Notes under the pieces: generated by a model
The model's database searches: none
The model's input: the letters and a program-made list of their open reading frames with translations, nothing else
Told to the model about the DNA's origin: nothing
Part shown: piece by piece, positions 35,130 to 47,989 of the stretch
Layout of the letters: every line of letters starts with the position of its first letter
Numbering within the stretch: position 1 is the first letter of the stretch
Source of the DNA: Chlorops oryzae
Taxonomy: Eukaryota; Arthropoda; Insecta; Diptera; Chloropidae
DNA length: 64,000 nt
Direction of reading: 5' to 3'
Assembly (NCBI GenBank): GCA_020466095.1
Contig: CM035807.1
Coordinates: 56,776,555-56,840,554 of the forward strand
Made by a program: the position numbers and the translations under genes

Positions 35130-37029
35130 CATTATGTCGTCGGTTGACGAATGAACCTCTACAACGATTGCATACGATTTATTCACTCGAGGTCCAACGA
35201 GATGAAATTAAATCCCTCTGGGTCGCCGTTAAAGATGCTCAACAAAAATGTCTTCTGCAGTTGAGTGCTCCGGGTGCTCAAGATTTAGCCAATATTACGG
35301 TTGTGAGTTCAAAATAACAGGTTGGCTGATAAGTCCCCGGTCTGACACATAGATGGCGTCGCTAGTATCAAATGCATATTATTTTTATATAGTGGCAACC
35401 TTCAAATGATTCGTGTCAAAATTTGACGTCTGTAAGTCAATTAGTTTGTGAGATAGAGCGTCTTTTGTGAAGCAACTTTTGTTATTGTGAAAAAAATGGA
35501 AAAAAAGGAATTTCGTGTTTTGATAAAATACTGTTTTCTGAAGGGAAAAAATACAGTGGAAGCAAAAACTTGGCTTGATAATGAGTTTCCGGACTCTGCC
35601 CCAGGAAAATCAACAATAATTGATTGGTATGCAAAATTCAAGCGTGGTGAAATGAGCACGGAGGACGGTGAACGCAGTGGACGCCCGAAAGAGGTGGTTA
35701 CCGACGAAAACATCAAAAAAATTCACAAAATGATTTTGAATGACCGTAAAATGAAGTTGATCGAGATAGCAGAGGCCTTAAAGATATCAAAGGAACGTGT
35801 TGGTCATATCATTCATCACTATTTGGATATGAAAAAGCTCTGTGCAAAATGGGTGCCGCGCGAGCTCACATTTGACCAAAAACAACAACGTGTTGATGAT
35901 TCTGAGCGGTGTTTGCAACTGTTAACTCGCAATACACCCGAGTTTTTGCTTCGATATGTGACAATGGATGAAACATGGCTCTATCACTACACTCCTGAGT
36001 CCAATCGACAGTTGGCTGAGTTGACAGCGATCGGTGAACCGTCTCCGAAGCGCGGAAAGACTCAAAAGTCCGCTGGCAAAGTAATGGCCTCTGTTTTTTG
36101 GGATGGGCATGGAATAATTTTTATCGATTATCTTGAGAAGGGAAAAACCATCAACAGTGACTATTATATTATAGTCGTTATTGGAGCGTTTGAAGGTCGA
36201 AATCGCGGCAAAACGGCCCCATATGAAGAAGAAAAAAGTGTTGTTCCACCAAGACAACGCACCGTGCCACAAGTCATTGAGAACGATGGCAAAAATTCAT
36301 GAATTAGGCTTCGAATTGCTTCCCCACCCACCGTATTCTCCAGATCTGGCCCCAGCGACTTTTTCTTGTTCTCAGACCTCAAAAGGATGCTCGCAGGGAA
36401 AAAATTTGGCTGCAATGAAGAGGTGATCGCCGAAACTGAGGCCTATTTTGAGGCAAAACGAAGGAGTACTACCAAAATGGTATCAAAAAATTGGAAGGTC
36501 GTTATAATCGTTGTATCGCTCTTGAAGGGAACTATGTTGATTAATAAAAACGAATTTTGACAAAAAAATGTGTTTTTCTTTGTTAGACCGGGACTTATCA
36601 GCCAACCTGTTATAATACGACCTATCAAGCATATGTCCGATGCCTATCCAAATTAAGTGAGCTGTCTGCCGGATTGTTTGCTCCAGCTGCTCCGACCCAT
36701 TCGACAGAAGAACCGATCCCATCTTAAATTTGTCTGCCTCCTTGTGATACTGAGGTTTTAAGTGGAGAGTGTGTTAATTGGCCCACTTTTCGTGACATCT
36801 TTTCTGCCGTGTACATGAACAATTCAAGATTAACCAAAGTGGAGAAACTGTTTCATTTATGGCGCAAAACAAATGGAGAAGCCTTGGACTTAGTAAAGAT
36901 CAATAGCCAACTCAAAATTATCTTTGAGTTATCTGCCGTGTCAACTGAAACTCGATCCAAACTTACATCGTGCGATCAATAACTGCATTTCTTCGCTTAC
37001 CCAATATCAAGTGTGTCTGTTATTGTATT
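35130..37029 (+). pseudogene. BEL-D gag remnant split by mariner 3
   Basis: Upstream of mariner 3 the frame has LQRLHTIYSLEVQRDEI; downstream, in various frames, come sequences with LPPCDTEVLSGECVNWPTFR and SRLTKVEKLFHLWR, the DUF1759-type core of BEL gag proteins. There are frame changes close to the apparent ATG (35132) and after mariner 3. The remnant ends where the Gypsy LTR begins at 37030. Confidence 0.75.
35317..36610 (+). mobile_element. Mariner 3, Himar1-like, defective
   Basis: 1294 bp with TA flanks (35315-35316, 36611-36612) and typical termini. The transposase starts at an ATG near 35496 and keeps TMDETW, but a 4-bp insertion near 36165, a lost C near 36352 and a lost C near 36457 break the frame. 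Non-autonomous. Confidence 0.95.
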
Positions 37030-37791
37030 TGTTGTGAGTCTCTCCCAAACTCACATGTGGTCACCTTAAACGAAAAACAAAAGGCAGTGACCTGCATTCA
37101 TGAATTTCTACTTCAAGGTGATTCCATGCTACTGAAAAGCAGCACACAGTTGGCTACTACAACAACAACACCAGCACGAGCATAAGCATATGCGCAACCC
37201 GATCGCTGATAATTACAAGAGCATTAAGCACAAACACGGTGCATGCATTTGCAGGGCTACAGCTAGCAACAACAATACAGGCACCGTAAATGCACGATTG
37301 TCTAATCTCAGCACTGGCACAGCGAATGCACAATTGCAATCCGATCGCTGGCAACAACAATAACAACTACAAAAGAAGCAATAGGAACCTCGGAATAGCT
37401 TCATGTAGCAACAACAACAATATGGCAATGTTCGGGAAGAATCCACGACGATCGCGGACAGTGGGAATTTCCAATATTGCAAGATCAGCAATATTGAACT
37501 ATATAAACGAAGCTTCGACAACTGGAAGAGGACTTCTTCTGCGAGCGTACTCACCCACGGGCCACGACGTCGGAAGCATAGGGCAGTTTCAAGTTAGGAT
37601 AAGTAATTCTGTTTAGACCTAAGGATTCAAACATTAAATAAAAGGATTTAAAAGGAAATATAGGGACTATTATACGCTCGACACTGTCTGAGCGCTTGGT
37701 TTCCTATACCTCAGCATTGGAATAAAGGAACGTTTATACGCTAAACCCCGTCTGAGCGCTTCACTTCCTTAGATCCCAACATTATTTGGCG
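37030..37791 (+). repeat. Gypsy-X LTR 1
   Basis: 762 bp, TGTTGTGAGTC...CCCAACA. Contains a TATA-like ctatataaac near 37498 and aataaaagg near 37638. Relative to LTR 2 it lacks a 46-bp block bounded by gcaatgt direct repeats (junction near 37430) and a second block of about 26 bp near 37643. Confidence 0.9.
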
Positions 37792-38391
37792 CAGCCGGTA
37801 TTCGACTGACTTTCAGTTGGATGAAAACTCAGTTTCCTCAAAACTTTGAACAAAATTATATTGATCGCTATGCAGCTTGGCGCATTTTGCTAAGTTGGAA
37901 TTGTGTCAATTTTAATTAGCGACTAGTTGCTACCACAGGGCAAAAAAGCTTATTATGCTGCATGCGAGATTGTAATTTTTGAGCAAAGATTATATTGTCA
38001 AGGATATCTTCCCAATGTACCTGGGAAAAAAAGCTTAGAAGAGATATTGAAACATAATTTAATATTCAAAGTCTACATACATGAACGGCTATAAACGAAT
38101 TTCGCCTGTGATTGAAATTGTGTCAATTTTAATTAGCGACTAGTTGCTACCAAAAACAGCCGATCAATTCATTAGCACGATTGTATGGTAAAACACAAAT
38201 CAATATTTTTTAACGCAAGTAAATATTTTTTGAATCCTGGCGTCTGGGCAGAAGTATTGAAATAATATTTGTTTTACGAGAATCAACAGTAGCAGTTACC
38301 AAGGACAAGAAATTTAAATCAACGATTTCACCAACCAATGTGGCGCAGAATAACTAAAATTAAAATGGTAAGTACAACAGAAAATTATTTA
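37792..38391 (+). promoter_or_regulatory. Gypsy-X leader: PBS, direct repeat, ATG-splice donor
   Basis: A PBS-like tggcgcagccggta starts at 37797, as in Gypsy-group elements primed by tRNA-Ser (family knowledge). A 35-bp direct repeat (gtgtcaattttaattagcga...) occurs at about 37902 and 38120. At 38365-38370 an ATG is followed at once by a consensus donor (ATG/gtaagt). The env exon far downstream has an acceptor but no ATG, so this pair probably provides its start. The same layout is at 62838-62845 in the second copy. Confidence 0.7.
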
Positions 38392-38874
38392 ACAGGTTGG
38401 CTGATAAGTCCCCGGTCTGACACATTGATGGCGTCGCTTGTATTAAATGCATATTATTTGATTCGTGTCAAAATTTGACGTCTGTAAGTCAATTAGTTTG
38501 TGAGATAGAGCGTCTTTTGTGAAGCAACTTTTGTTATTGCGAAAAAAGTGGAAAAAAAGGAATTTCGTGTTTTGATAAAATACTGTTTTCTGAAGGGAAA
38601 AAATACAGTGGAAGCAAAAACTTGGCTTGATAATGAGTTTCCGGACTCTGCCCCAGGAAAATCAACAATAATTGATTGGTATGCAAAATTCAAGCGTGGT
38701 GAAATGAGCACGGACGACGGTGGACGCCCGAAAGAGGTGTTTACCGACAAAAACGTCAAAAAAATTCACAAAATGATTTTGAATGACCGTAAAATGAAGT
38801 TGATCGAGATAGCAGAGGCCTTAAAGATATCAAAGAAACGTGTTGGTCATATCATTCATCAATATTTGGATATG

Positions 38875-41453
38875 GCAGACCCGCCAATTAAATTATCTAA
38901 AAAATGTGAAAACTCGATTGTTTAAACGATACAAGAGAAGTGGCACGTTATTACACTTTGCTCAATATTCCGAAGCCCGTTACCGATTTTTAAATTGCAA
39001 TAAAGCATGCTACAACAATTACATCAACGTAACTAAAAGCAATATCCAAAGAGACCCGAAAAAATGTTTCGACTTTGTGAATTCTAAGCGCAAATCCGCT
39101 GGGTACCCTTCTAGAGTGACCTTTCTTGATAAAACATCTTCTTCCGATAATGAAGCATCCTGTCTATTCGCTGAATTCTTTGAATCGGTCTACTCAAATT
39201 CGATCATTGAAACTACGCCAACTGGATCTCCCGCTGAATCAGGAGTCTATTCTTTTCCTATACCAATCATTGATACGGATACTGTGTTCAAATATTTAAT
39301 CTCAGCTTAAGAGTCCTCGAGCCCAGGACCCGATGGAATACCTAGCATAATATTGAAAAAATGCGCTCATGAAGTCTCTCTTCCTCTGTATTATATATTT
39401 AACGTATCAATGAAGCATGGTTTATTTCCCGATATTTGGAAGGAGTCATTTATAATTCCTATACACAAGTGTGGACCTAGATCTTGTGTAAGCAATTATA
39501 GAGGTATAGCCAAATTGAGTGCTATTCCGAAAATATTTGAACACATAATAACGGACCAAAAAAGTAACAGCCTAAATTCCTTCATCACCTCAGCTCAGCA
39601 CGGTTTTGTAAAAGGAAGGTCATCAGTGACAAATCTGCTGGAATTTACCTCAATGGTTATTGATGGTTTTGCTCATGTGTAGCATATGTACTTATATCGA
39701 CATATTGACAATGAGCTAAATATACGAATCAACCAAAAGCCATTCAACATATATACAATTTAAAGGCAAGCCAAATGAACACAAAAAGAAGTAAAGAATG
39801 AAATGCAATAAAGAACATGAAAACCCATGCTCAAGCCGCACAAGCTAAAGCGTCATCCGACACCTCTTTCGGTCTCGCTGGCCAAGTGCATTCAAAGTGC
39901 ATTCACTTTCTATTCGGCTTATGTGATTTCGGGCTCACTGCCCAAGTGCATTCAAATATCTACAGTTTAAATGAGTTCAAGGCTAAACTCTATCAAATGC
40001 TTATTAAACGAATTTCGGCCGGTCATTTGAGAAGTTCGATTTTGTTTCATATTTCAGTTTCCTTCGTCAATTGTCGATACAATAAAATATAAGAATTTAT
40101 GATTATAATAGCATTTTAGTCTTAAGAAAATTAGTATAAATACTGATGCATTTTTCAAATAAAGACAGTCAGATTTTGACCATAATATGAAAAACATTTC
40201 GTTTTCATTGCAAGTATATTTCACATGGCCTCCAAACTGACGTTATCTACACAGATTTTAGTAAAGCTTTCGACACCGTAAATCATGAAATTCTTTTGGT
40301 AAAAATGAACGCGCTGGGTTTTCCTGATCTGTTAATCGAATGGATTAAGTCGTACCTGAGTGGTCGAACTCAACGAGTAAAATTTAAGAGCGTACTATCA
40401 AGGCCTATTGAGGTTTCATCGGGAGTACCACTTTTATTCATTTGGGCCCACTTTTATTCATCACCTTCGTTAATGATCTTCCGTCGATTGTAAGTCACTG
40501 CAGAATTTTTATGTTTGCTGATGATGTCAAAATCTGCCATTCATATAATCATATCTCCGCTCAGACCGCAATTCAGCATGATCTTGATTGCTTTAGCCAT
40601 TGGTGTCATGAAAACCGGCTGAAACTGAATGTGAAAAAGTGCAAGGCCATGACATACTTTAGAAGACAACCTCTTCCAATCTCATATCGGATTGATAGCA
40701 ATGAAATTGATACTGTGTTAGAATACCGGGATCTTGGAGTGATAATGGATCATAAGCTGGGATTCGCTAACCACGTAAATACATGTGTTAATAAAGCGAA
40801 GTCAATGTTGGGCTTCATAAAACGTTGGGCTAAGGAATTTAAGGACCTTATATAACAAAAATTCTATATGTATCTCTTGTGCGTCCATCACTGGAATATG
40901 CCTCTCCCGTTTGGAACCCGCAATACTCAGTTTATGCTGACCAAATAGAGTCAGTTCAAAAGCAATTTTTGCTGTTTGCATTGAGTAATATTCCTGGAGA
41001 TCCGTCGAGAAGACTCCCCTCGTATGAATCTCGCCTAAAGATTATCGGACTACCATCTTTAAAAAGCCGTCGTCGTGTTGCCAGCGTAATGTTTTTACTA
41101 AAGCTCTTATCTGGGAACATCAACTCGTCTAACCTTCTGTGCCAAGTGTCTTTCAATGTGCCCATTCGCCCTCTACGATACTTTGAACCTATTAGGTTAC
41201 ATCCCGTTACTTCCAACTATCTTGATTATGAACCCTTTCGATGTATCTGTAGAGATTACAATAAACTGTACCACTTAATTTGCTCTTCAATATCTCTAGA
41301 TAGGATTAAGTCAAACCTAATTGTTTATCTAAACTCTGAGTGAAATTCATTTTGTACCCTATCCATAAAAATATGAAATTAATGATTAATTTATCTTAGC
41401 CAGCTGATGAACATAATGTTCTGTAGCTGAATTGTAAATAAATAAATAAATAA
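38875..41453 (+). mobile_element. LINE-D, 5'-truncated non-LTR element inside mariner 4
   Basis: A 5-bp duplication atatg (38870-38874, 41454-41458) and an (aaat)n tail at 41436-41453 mark target-primed insertion. It begins in the linker before the RT and includes most of the RT (TDFSKAFDTV, SSGVP, FADDVKI). The ORF ends with TGA at 41341. Breaks: in-frame TAA at 39308-39310, a solo LTR at 39678, a scrambled patch near 40430 where cacttttattcat is duplicated, and a frame break near 40850. It is related to LINE-A but clearly a different family. Confidence 0.9.
39678..40223 (+). mobile_element. Solo LTR inside LINE-D
   Basis: 546 bp, starts TGTAGCATATG and ends TATTTCA, with 4-bp duplication catg (39674-39677, 40224-40227). 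It interrupts the RT codons for a VIDGFAH...TDVIYTDF stretch. aataaag near 40158 fits an LTR poly(A) signal. Four-bp duplications suit a Gypsy-class LTR. Orientation is inferred from that signal. No matching LTR is in the window. Confidence 0.8.
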
Positions 41454-42300
41454 ATATGAAAAAGCTCTGTGCAAAATGGGTGCCGCTCGAGCTCACAATT
41501 GACCAAAAACAACAACGTGTTGATGATTCTGAGCGGTGTTTACAGCTGTTAACTCGCAATACACCCGAGTTTTTGCGTCGATATGTGACAATGAATGAAC
41601 CATGGCTCTATCACTACACTCCTGAGTCCAATCGACAGTCGGCTGAGTGGACAGCGATCGGTGAACCGTCTCCGAAGCGTAGAAAGACTCAAAAGTCCGC
41701 TGGCAAAGTAATGGCCTCTGTTTTTTGGGATGGGCATGGAATAATTTTTATCGATTATCTTGAGAAGGGAAAAACGATCAACAGTGACTATTATATGTCG
41801 TTATTGGAGCGTTTAAAGGTCGAAATCGCGGCAAAACGGCCCCATATGAAGAAGAAAAAAGTGTTGTTCTACCAAGACAACGCACCGTGCCACAAGTCAT
41901 TGAGAACGATGGCAAAAATTCATGAATTAGGCTTCGAATTGCTTCCCCACCCACCGTATTCTCCAGATCTGGCCCCCAGCGACTTCTTCTTGTTCTCAGA
42001 CCTCAAAAAGATGCTCGCAGGGAAATAATTTGGCTGCAATGAAGAGGTGATCGCCGAAACTGAGGCCTATTTTGAGGCTAAACCGAAGGAGTACTACCAA
42101 AATGGTATCAAAAAATTGTAAGGTCGTTATTATCGTTGTATCGCTCTTGAAGGGAACTATGTTGATTAATAAAAACGAATTTTGACAAAAACATGTGTTT
42201 TTCTTTGTTAGACCGGGGACTTATCAGCCAACCTGTTACTATAACCGCATTGAGTACCTGCTTATTATTTTTGATTTTACGGTAAATATAATCAAACCTT

Positions 42301-44122
42301 ATGGCCAAAGAACTAGATGCGTTAAAAGACAAACTAAAATTATTTGAAACTGATTCCGAAGAAGTTCTCGGAGAAGCAAGGGAGTTAGCACGAGAATCAA
42401 TTTTGAGCAAGGAAATTTCGAAATTAGTAAAGGATCAAGCAGTGCTGGGTCAATTTTCAAAATTAGGGGAAGCTACATTTTTAATTAATCAAATCAAAAA
42501 TTCAGTAAGTGTTTCGGAACAAGCCACAGAGAAAAAAATTCAGATACTATAAGAGTCAATACAGGGTTTAACAAGAGAGTGCAAAAAATTAAGAGCACAG
42601 AGTGACGTACAGAATAATTTGATTGACGAATCTGAAAGGGATAACCAAGAACTAAGAGAATCACTAAGTAAGGCCGTCGGTAATAAGTTAGCAGAAACAG
42701 TAGAAAAAGACAAAGCACGCTTAAAGCAAAGCGAGGAGGAAGTAAGATTTTTGAAACAGGAAGTTAAACAGCTTAAGACACCATTAAAAAACGTTTGTAA
42801 CACCGCAGCCTCTCCTAACCCAAGCCAAGCGCGAAAACTTAGGACAACTAGCTGAAACACAGATAATCTCGCTCTCCCCACAGTCCAAAACGTAGTTCCA
42901 CTTAACGAAAATTCCTTAACACCCACAACTACTGCTCAGTATATTATTCCTACAATCCAGACAACTAGCCCCAGCACCGATAATCTAACTATCCCAACAT
43001 CCTCCCCATCCCATCATACAATACGTATAAATATAGCCACCAATATGCAGGTAGACGAATTGATGGGAAAAGTAAATAACCTCGTTCCATATTTTTCAGG
43101 CACTAACAATGCCGATTTATATCTAGAAGTTGATAGATTTGTTAATGGAATTGGATTATTGAAAAGCGTAGTAGGGAACAGCAATATAAGCGACACACTT
43201 TTTTGCATAAAAAACAGACTAGCAGGCAAAGCTTACGAAATTGTCTGAAAGAGAATAATAAACAATCTGGATGAGTTAAGTGACGTCATAAAATCAGAAT
43301 TTTTGAAAAAACGAAGCTAAGAAACAATCAGATGTGAAATTGCTTCCGCAAAGCAGCAGAGTACTGAAAAGGTTTCGGAGTTTGGTAGGAAGATAGAATC
43401 TTTATTGCGTGAAGCCGAAGAGCTTATTAGGGAATCGTGGAACCGTACTGAAGCAGTAGCATTGCTACACGACTACCAGAAATTATTTTTTGGTATTCAG
43501 GACCGCTTTTTACGAAACAGACTCGAGGGCGCAGAACATGAATCACTATTTACTCTTATAAAATTAGCGCAGACGATGGAAGAGCGACATGAGGAAAATA
43601 GTAAAATTGGATATTCTGATCAATTCATAAATAAACAAACCCCAGTAGCCATACATCAAGCTCGGTGTTCATTTTGTAACGTAGAAGGCCATACTTGGGA
43701 TGTTTGCGTGCAAAGAAAAAATACGCCCTATTGCGGTATTGTGCTTAATATGGGCACACAACTAATGCGCAATGCAACGTAAAGAATACTCCCATGCATA
43801 AAAATATACAAAATTGCGGTTTTTGCGGAAAAACGGGACACTCCGAAAAAAATTGCTATGCGAAAATTAAAAATTTATTTCGTAACGCCTGTCAGTTAAA
43901 GGGTCACGAAACAAATCCGTACTACAGGCAGGGGCACAAAAACAAACAAGCTAATCAGAACAATTCACAAACGAGAAATAGCGATCGCAATACTAATAAC
44001 AATCGAGGCGCCCCAACAATGAATAAAACCATTCAATGTTTTAAATGCTCGCAACCGGGTCATATTGCAAGAAATTGTCCGAATAATCAGGGAAACCCTT
44101 CGCGGCTCGGTCTCGGCCATTA
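42301..44122 (+). pseudogene. Gypsy-X gag
   Basis: ATG at 42301. One frame carries a long coiled-coil N-terminus (Lys/Glu-rich, first about 180 codons), a Pro/Thr-rich linker, and a capsid-like part (VPYFSGTNNADLYLEVDRF, then LLREAEELI). In-frame stops occur near 42550, 42853, 43246 and 43318; all look like single transitions from Gln or Trp codons. A frameshift near 43740 leads to CCHC knuckles (CGFCGKTGHSEKNC, CFKCSQPGHIARNC), preceded by CSFCNVEGHTWDVC. Gag would package the RNA. Not functional in this copy. Confidence 0.85.
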
Positions 44123-44167
44123 GACCGGAATGGCAGCAGCAAACAAGAGTCTCTGAGGCCAATTCAA

Positions 44168-44467
44168 ATGAGAAATTCAGAAAAACCAATATATAAAGAC
44201 GAATTAAAGGAGCTAGATATGAATAAAATTTTTTTAGATGATGTTGACGAAAAAACGATCAGTATAAATTTAAATTGTAATAAATCAGAGAAAAAAAGAA
44301 TAATGAGTTCAAGAATCTTAAGTAAAAAAGAACTTTTATTAAAGAAAAATCAAAAGCAAATGCGAAGAGTGCATTTTAACGAGAATGTGAGTTTTCATTT
44401 TTACGAGAGTCCAATGCCGATTGTAAATGCAGAATCAGAAAAAACGGTTAAAGATAAAAAGAGTTAG
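44168..44467 (+). CDS. Gypsy-X gag-pol linker ORF, function unknown
   Basis: A 99-codon Lys/Asn-rich frame between gag knuckles and protease. I recognise no domain. Its frame differs from gag and protease. It is probably the degraded junction of gag and pol, but a small separate protein cannot be excluded. Confidence 0.35.
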   Translation: MRNSEKPIYKDELKELDMNKIFLDDVDEKTISINLNCNKSEKKRIMSSRILSKKELLLKKNQKQMRRVHFNENVSFHFYESPMPIVNAESEKTVKDKKS

Positions 44468-44558
44468 AACGAAGATAGAAGTCAATTTCGAAAATTATTT
44501 TTATCTTTTGTGTTACCTTTTTTAGCAGCCATAAGCGAATACACAATGTTCAGGCTTA

Positions 44559-45227
44559 GTGTCAGACGACGCGTTTATAGTATTTCCTAATCGACAAGCT
44601 ATAAACGATGAGGTAATTATGTTAGTGGACACTGGAGCTGACACTAGTTTAATTAAATGGGAAGCGTTAAAAAATGTAAATAACATTTATGAATCGGAAG
44701 CCAAGAGTTTAGTGGGAGCCTTCGGAGGCACCGTTAGGAGTAAAGGAATTATAGACATTGGTCATACAAATAATGAAGAGTTGAATTTTAAGTTTCACGT
44801 TTTACCAAAGGGTAGTAAAATTCCGGGAGATGGACTATTAGGCAGAGATGGGCTCTGGAATAAATCAGTAATAGATACAATAGATAAAAAAATTAAATTT
44901 TTCAAAAATGGCAAAGAAATTGCTTCACTTCCACTTCTTAGTTCCACTTATAGCAGTCGGGTTTGTACTATTAAGCCAGTCACGATCCGTGCTAGGACAG
45001 CAAGGGCAGTAGAAATATGCGCAGAGAAATTTTCCGGAGAAATCGTTACACAAAAAAAGGAAATTTTGCCTAACGTTTTCGTAGGAGGTACAATTACGGA
45101 AATTTTAAAGGGAAAGGGCTATGTGCCAATGTTGAACGCAAATCACACGGACGTTCGAATAGAATCCAGTGAATTAGAATATGACTGTGGCACAGAATTT
45201 GAAAGTTTGAACGTTCCAAAACATTAA
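44559..45227 (+). pseudogene. Gypsy-X aspartic protease
   Basis: About residue 25 onward has MLVDTGADTSLI, the retropepsin active site, and a GLLGRDGL block near residue 95 as the usual second motif. It would cleave the Gag-Pol polyprotein. A frame break near 45200-45230 separates it from RT. Confidence 0.85.
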
Positions 45228-45270
45228 TCAATTACAAGAAGGGTGTAATGAGAATAATCGTTTTAACCTT

Positions 45271-46335
45271 TTGATGAACTCAGTAAATTTAGATAAAAAT
45301 CTTAATAAGGATGAATTGCATTCCATAAAAAAAATATTTAAAGATTATACCGATGTATTTCTTTTGCAAGGAGACAAACTTTCATACACTACGGTAATGA
45401 GTCATGAAAATCCTACGGAAGCAGGAAAAGCCCCAATTAATAGTAGAGAGTACAGGCTGCCGGAACATCAAAAATCAGAAATAAATTCCCAGGTTAACAA
45501 AATGTTGGCAGACAACATAATTAAGCCAAGTAAATCACCTTGGAATTCGCCCATAATTTTAGTTCCAAAACGGGCAGGAAAAGATGGCGAGAAAAAATGG
45601 AGACTAGTAGTTGACTCTAGAAAATTAAATGAAATGACTCTTAAACAAGTTTTCCCTATTCCGAGAATAGATGAAATCCTGGATCAATTGGGATGTAGTC
45701 GCTATTTCTCTACACTGGACTTAGCTAGTGGCTACCATCAGGTGCTGGTTGACGAGAAAGATAGACAAAAAACAGCTTTCAGCACGGGTATAGGCCATTT
45801 CGAATTTATAAGAATGCCTTTCGGTCTCACGGGAGCACCAGCAACGTTTCAAAGAATTATGAATGGTATTTTGACTGGTCTTCAGGGAATTGATTGCTTT
45901 GTTTACCTTGACGACATTGTCATCTACGCCAGAAATTTAGATGAACACGATATTCGACTAAGAAATGTTTTTGACGTTTTAAGGGAAAATAATCTGAAAC
46001 TCCAAACAGAAAAATGCCAATTCCTAAAGAGAGAAGTAGTTTACTTAGGGCACAAATGTTCAGAATCAGGTGTTTTACCTGATCCAGCAAAAGTAGAATC
46101 CGTTAAAAAAATTAAACCACCCAAAAATATTAAAGAACTGCAGTCATTTCTGGGCTTAATCAATTATTATAGAAAGTTTATACCCGAGGCAGCCAAAATA
46201 TCCTTACCATTAACAAAATTATTAAGAAAAGAAGAGAAATTTATTTGGAATAAGCATTGTCAAGACGCAATGGAGAAATTGAAAGGAGCAGTTACAAGCC
46301 CCCCTATACTACAATATCCTGATTTTGAAAAGTAA
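45271..46335 (+). pseudogene. Gypsy-X reverse transcriptase
   Basis: 354 open codons. Motifs: KKWRLVVDSRKLNEMT, FSTLDLASGYHQV (first catalytic Asp, about residue 150), RMPFGLTGAPATFQRIMN and FVYLDDIVIY (YxDD-type box, residues 212-215), then LGHKCSESGV and LQSFLGLINYYRKFIP. This is Ty3/Gypsy RT. A single TAA at 46333-46335 closes it before RNase H, in the same frame. Confidence 0.95.
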
Positions 46336-47950
46336 TTTATTCTTACAACAGACGCCAGCAACGAAGCATTAGGTGCAGTATTGTCGCAAGGTGAGCCAGG
46401 ACAGGATCTGCCAATATACTATGCTAGTAGGGCACTTAGTGCAACCGAAAAACGATATTCCACGATAGAAAAAGAATTTTTGGCAATAGTTATGGCAGTT
46501 AAAAATTTTAGAACATACCTATTAGGCAAACATTTCAAAATTTATACCGACCATAAACCACTTAAAGGCATAGCGAATTTAAAAGACCAAGATACCAGAT
46601 TGGGCCGTTTTCGATTGAAACTTTTAGAATACGATTTTGAAATCCTGTACAAACCCGGAAAGAACAATCTTAATGCAGATGCACTAAGTAGACTCCCAAA
46701 TTCAGAAACACCAATAGCAGTAGTAACCAGATCAATTTCAAAAACAAAACCAGAAGAATTCGATACGTCAACAACTGTAAGCCCGAGTGAGAATTATAAC
46801 GAAGATACGGCAGTTGTGCTAACGGATCCAACAGAGATACAAAAAATTATAAAAATTTTCCATGACAGTCCAATAGGAGGCCATAAATGGTTTTTGAAAA
46901 CATACTTTCGTGTCAGAAAACAATTTAAATGGGAAGGCATGCAGAAGCACATAAAAGATTACATAGACTCATGCCAACTTTGCCAAAAGAATAAAAGTTC
47001 CCGCGTAGAAAAATTGCCTATGGCTATAACCAATACTCCCCACAGACCGTTTGATAAAGTATTCATGGATATAGTCGGTCCGCTTCCGCTCTCATCAAAA
47101 GGGAATAAATACATACTTACATTCTTAGACGATTTTTCTAAATATTTCATTTGCGTAGCCATACCAGATGCCGAAGCACCAACTGTGGCAAGAGCCTTTT
47201 TTAATTAAATAATTGCCAAATTTAATATCCCTAAAGTATTAATAACAGACAATGGTACAAATTTCACTTCCGTTTTATTTCAAGAAGTTTGCAAAATTTT
47301 TGGCATTAAAAAATCGCAAACTTCGCCATACCACCCGCAAGCCAATGGTGCTCTTGAAAGAAGTCACCGGCCCCTTGCGGAATTCCTTCGAAATTTTATC
47401 AATGAGGATGGCACGAATTGGGATGAATGGTTGCACCACGCTATGCACGTGCATAACAACACAATACATTCATCCACAAAACAAACACCCAGTAGAACAC
47501 TTTTCGGCTTCGATTTCGAAATTCCAATTAAATTAATGCATAAACCTGGTCCTTTGTATAATGCCGACGATTATAGCAAAATTTTGAAGTACCAAATTCA
47601 AAGAAGCTATGAAATTGTTAGACAAAATCAAAAATCTGCAAAAGAAAAGTCAAAGATATATTATGACAAAAATTCAAAAGAAAGAAAGTTCAAAATAGGA
47701 GATAAAGTTTGGCTAAAAAATTAAAATAGACAAAATAAATTTTCACCCATTTGGGAGGGACCATTTGAAATAATTTCCATTTCTTCTCCGGCAAATGTAC
47801 GATTACTTATTAAGGGAAAAAAGAAAACTTACCACAAAAATTTGATAAAATTAGACCATAGTAAAAAGGAGAAAACGTATATCGTAGAACATGTAACAAC
47901 ACCAAGGGAAAAGTGTAATCATGAGAGATTAATTTCAAACGATGAAAAGG
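46336..47950 (+). pseudogene. Gypsy-X RNase H and integrase
   Basis: Same frame as RT. RNase H: TTDASNEALGAVLSQ, YSTIEKEFLAIV, YTDHKPL, NADALSR. Integrase: H-x-H region and CQLCQKNK zinc domain, core Asp in FMDIVGPLPL, TDNGTNFTS, and the Glu in GALERSH, then KEKSKIYYD and a chromodomain-less C-terminus (FKIGDKVWLK, YHKNLIKL). In-frame TAA codons at 47206-47208 and 47722-47724 interrupt it. The frame continues without another stop into the phosphatase domain. Confidence 0.9.
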
Positions 47951-47989
47951 TTGCGGAAGAATATTTCACTCTCCCAGAACTAGTGGACC

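Larger units (their letters stand above)
38392..42236 (+). mobile_element. Mariner 4, Himar1-like, split by LINE-D
   Basis: The left part 38392-38874 and right part 41459-42236 together form one mariner; TA flanks at 38390-38391 and 42237-42238. Its transposase start is lost (ATG changed to GTG near 38547), a 23-bp deletion lies in the 5' UTR near 38459, and a premature TAA lies at 42026-42028 after the catalytic domain. These changes are shared with mariner 5. It sits in the Gypsy-X leader 24 bp after the splice donor. Confidence 0.95.

Noticed and set aside
37157..37616. Ala/Cys/Asn-rich ORFs in the LTRs (also 61517-62067)
   Set aside because: Produced by CAACAA-type low-complexity LTR sequence; not conserved in length between the two LTRs.
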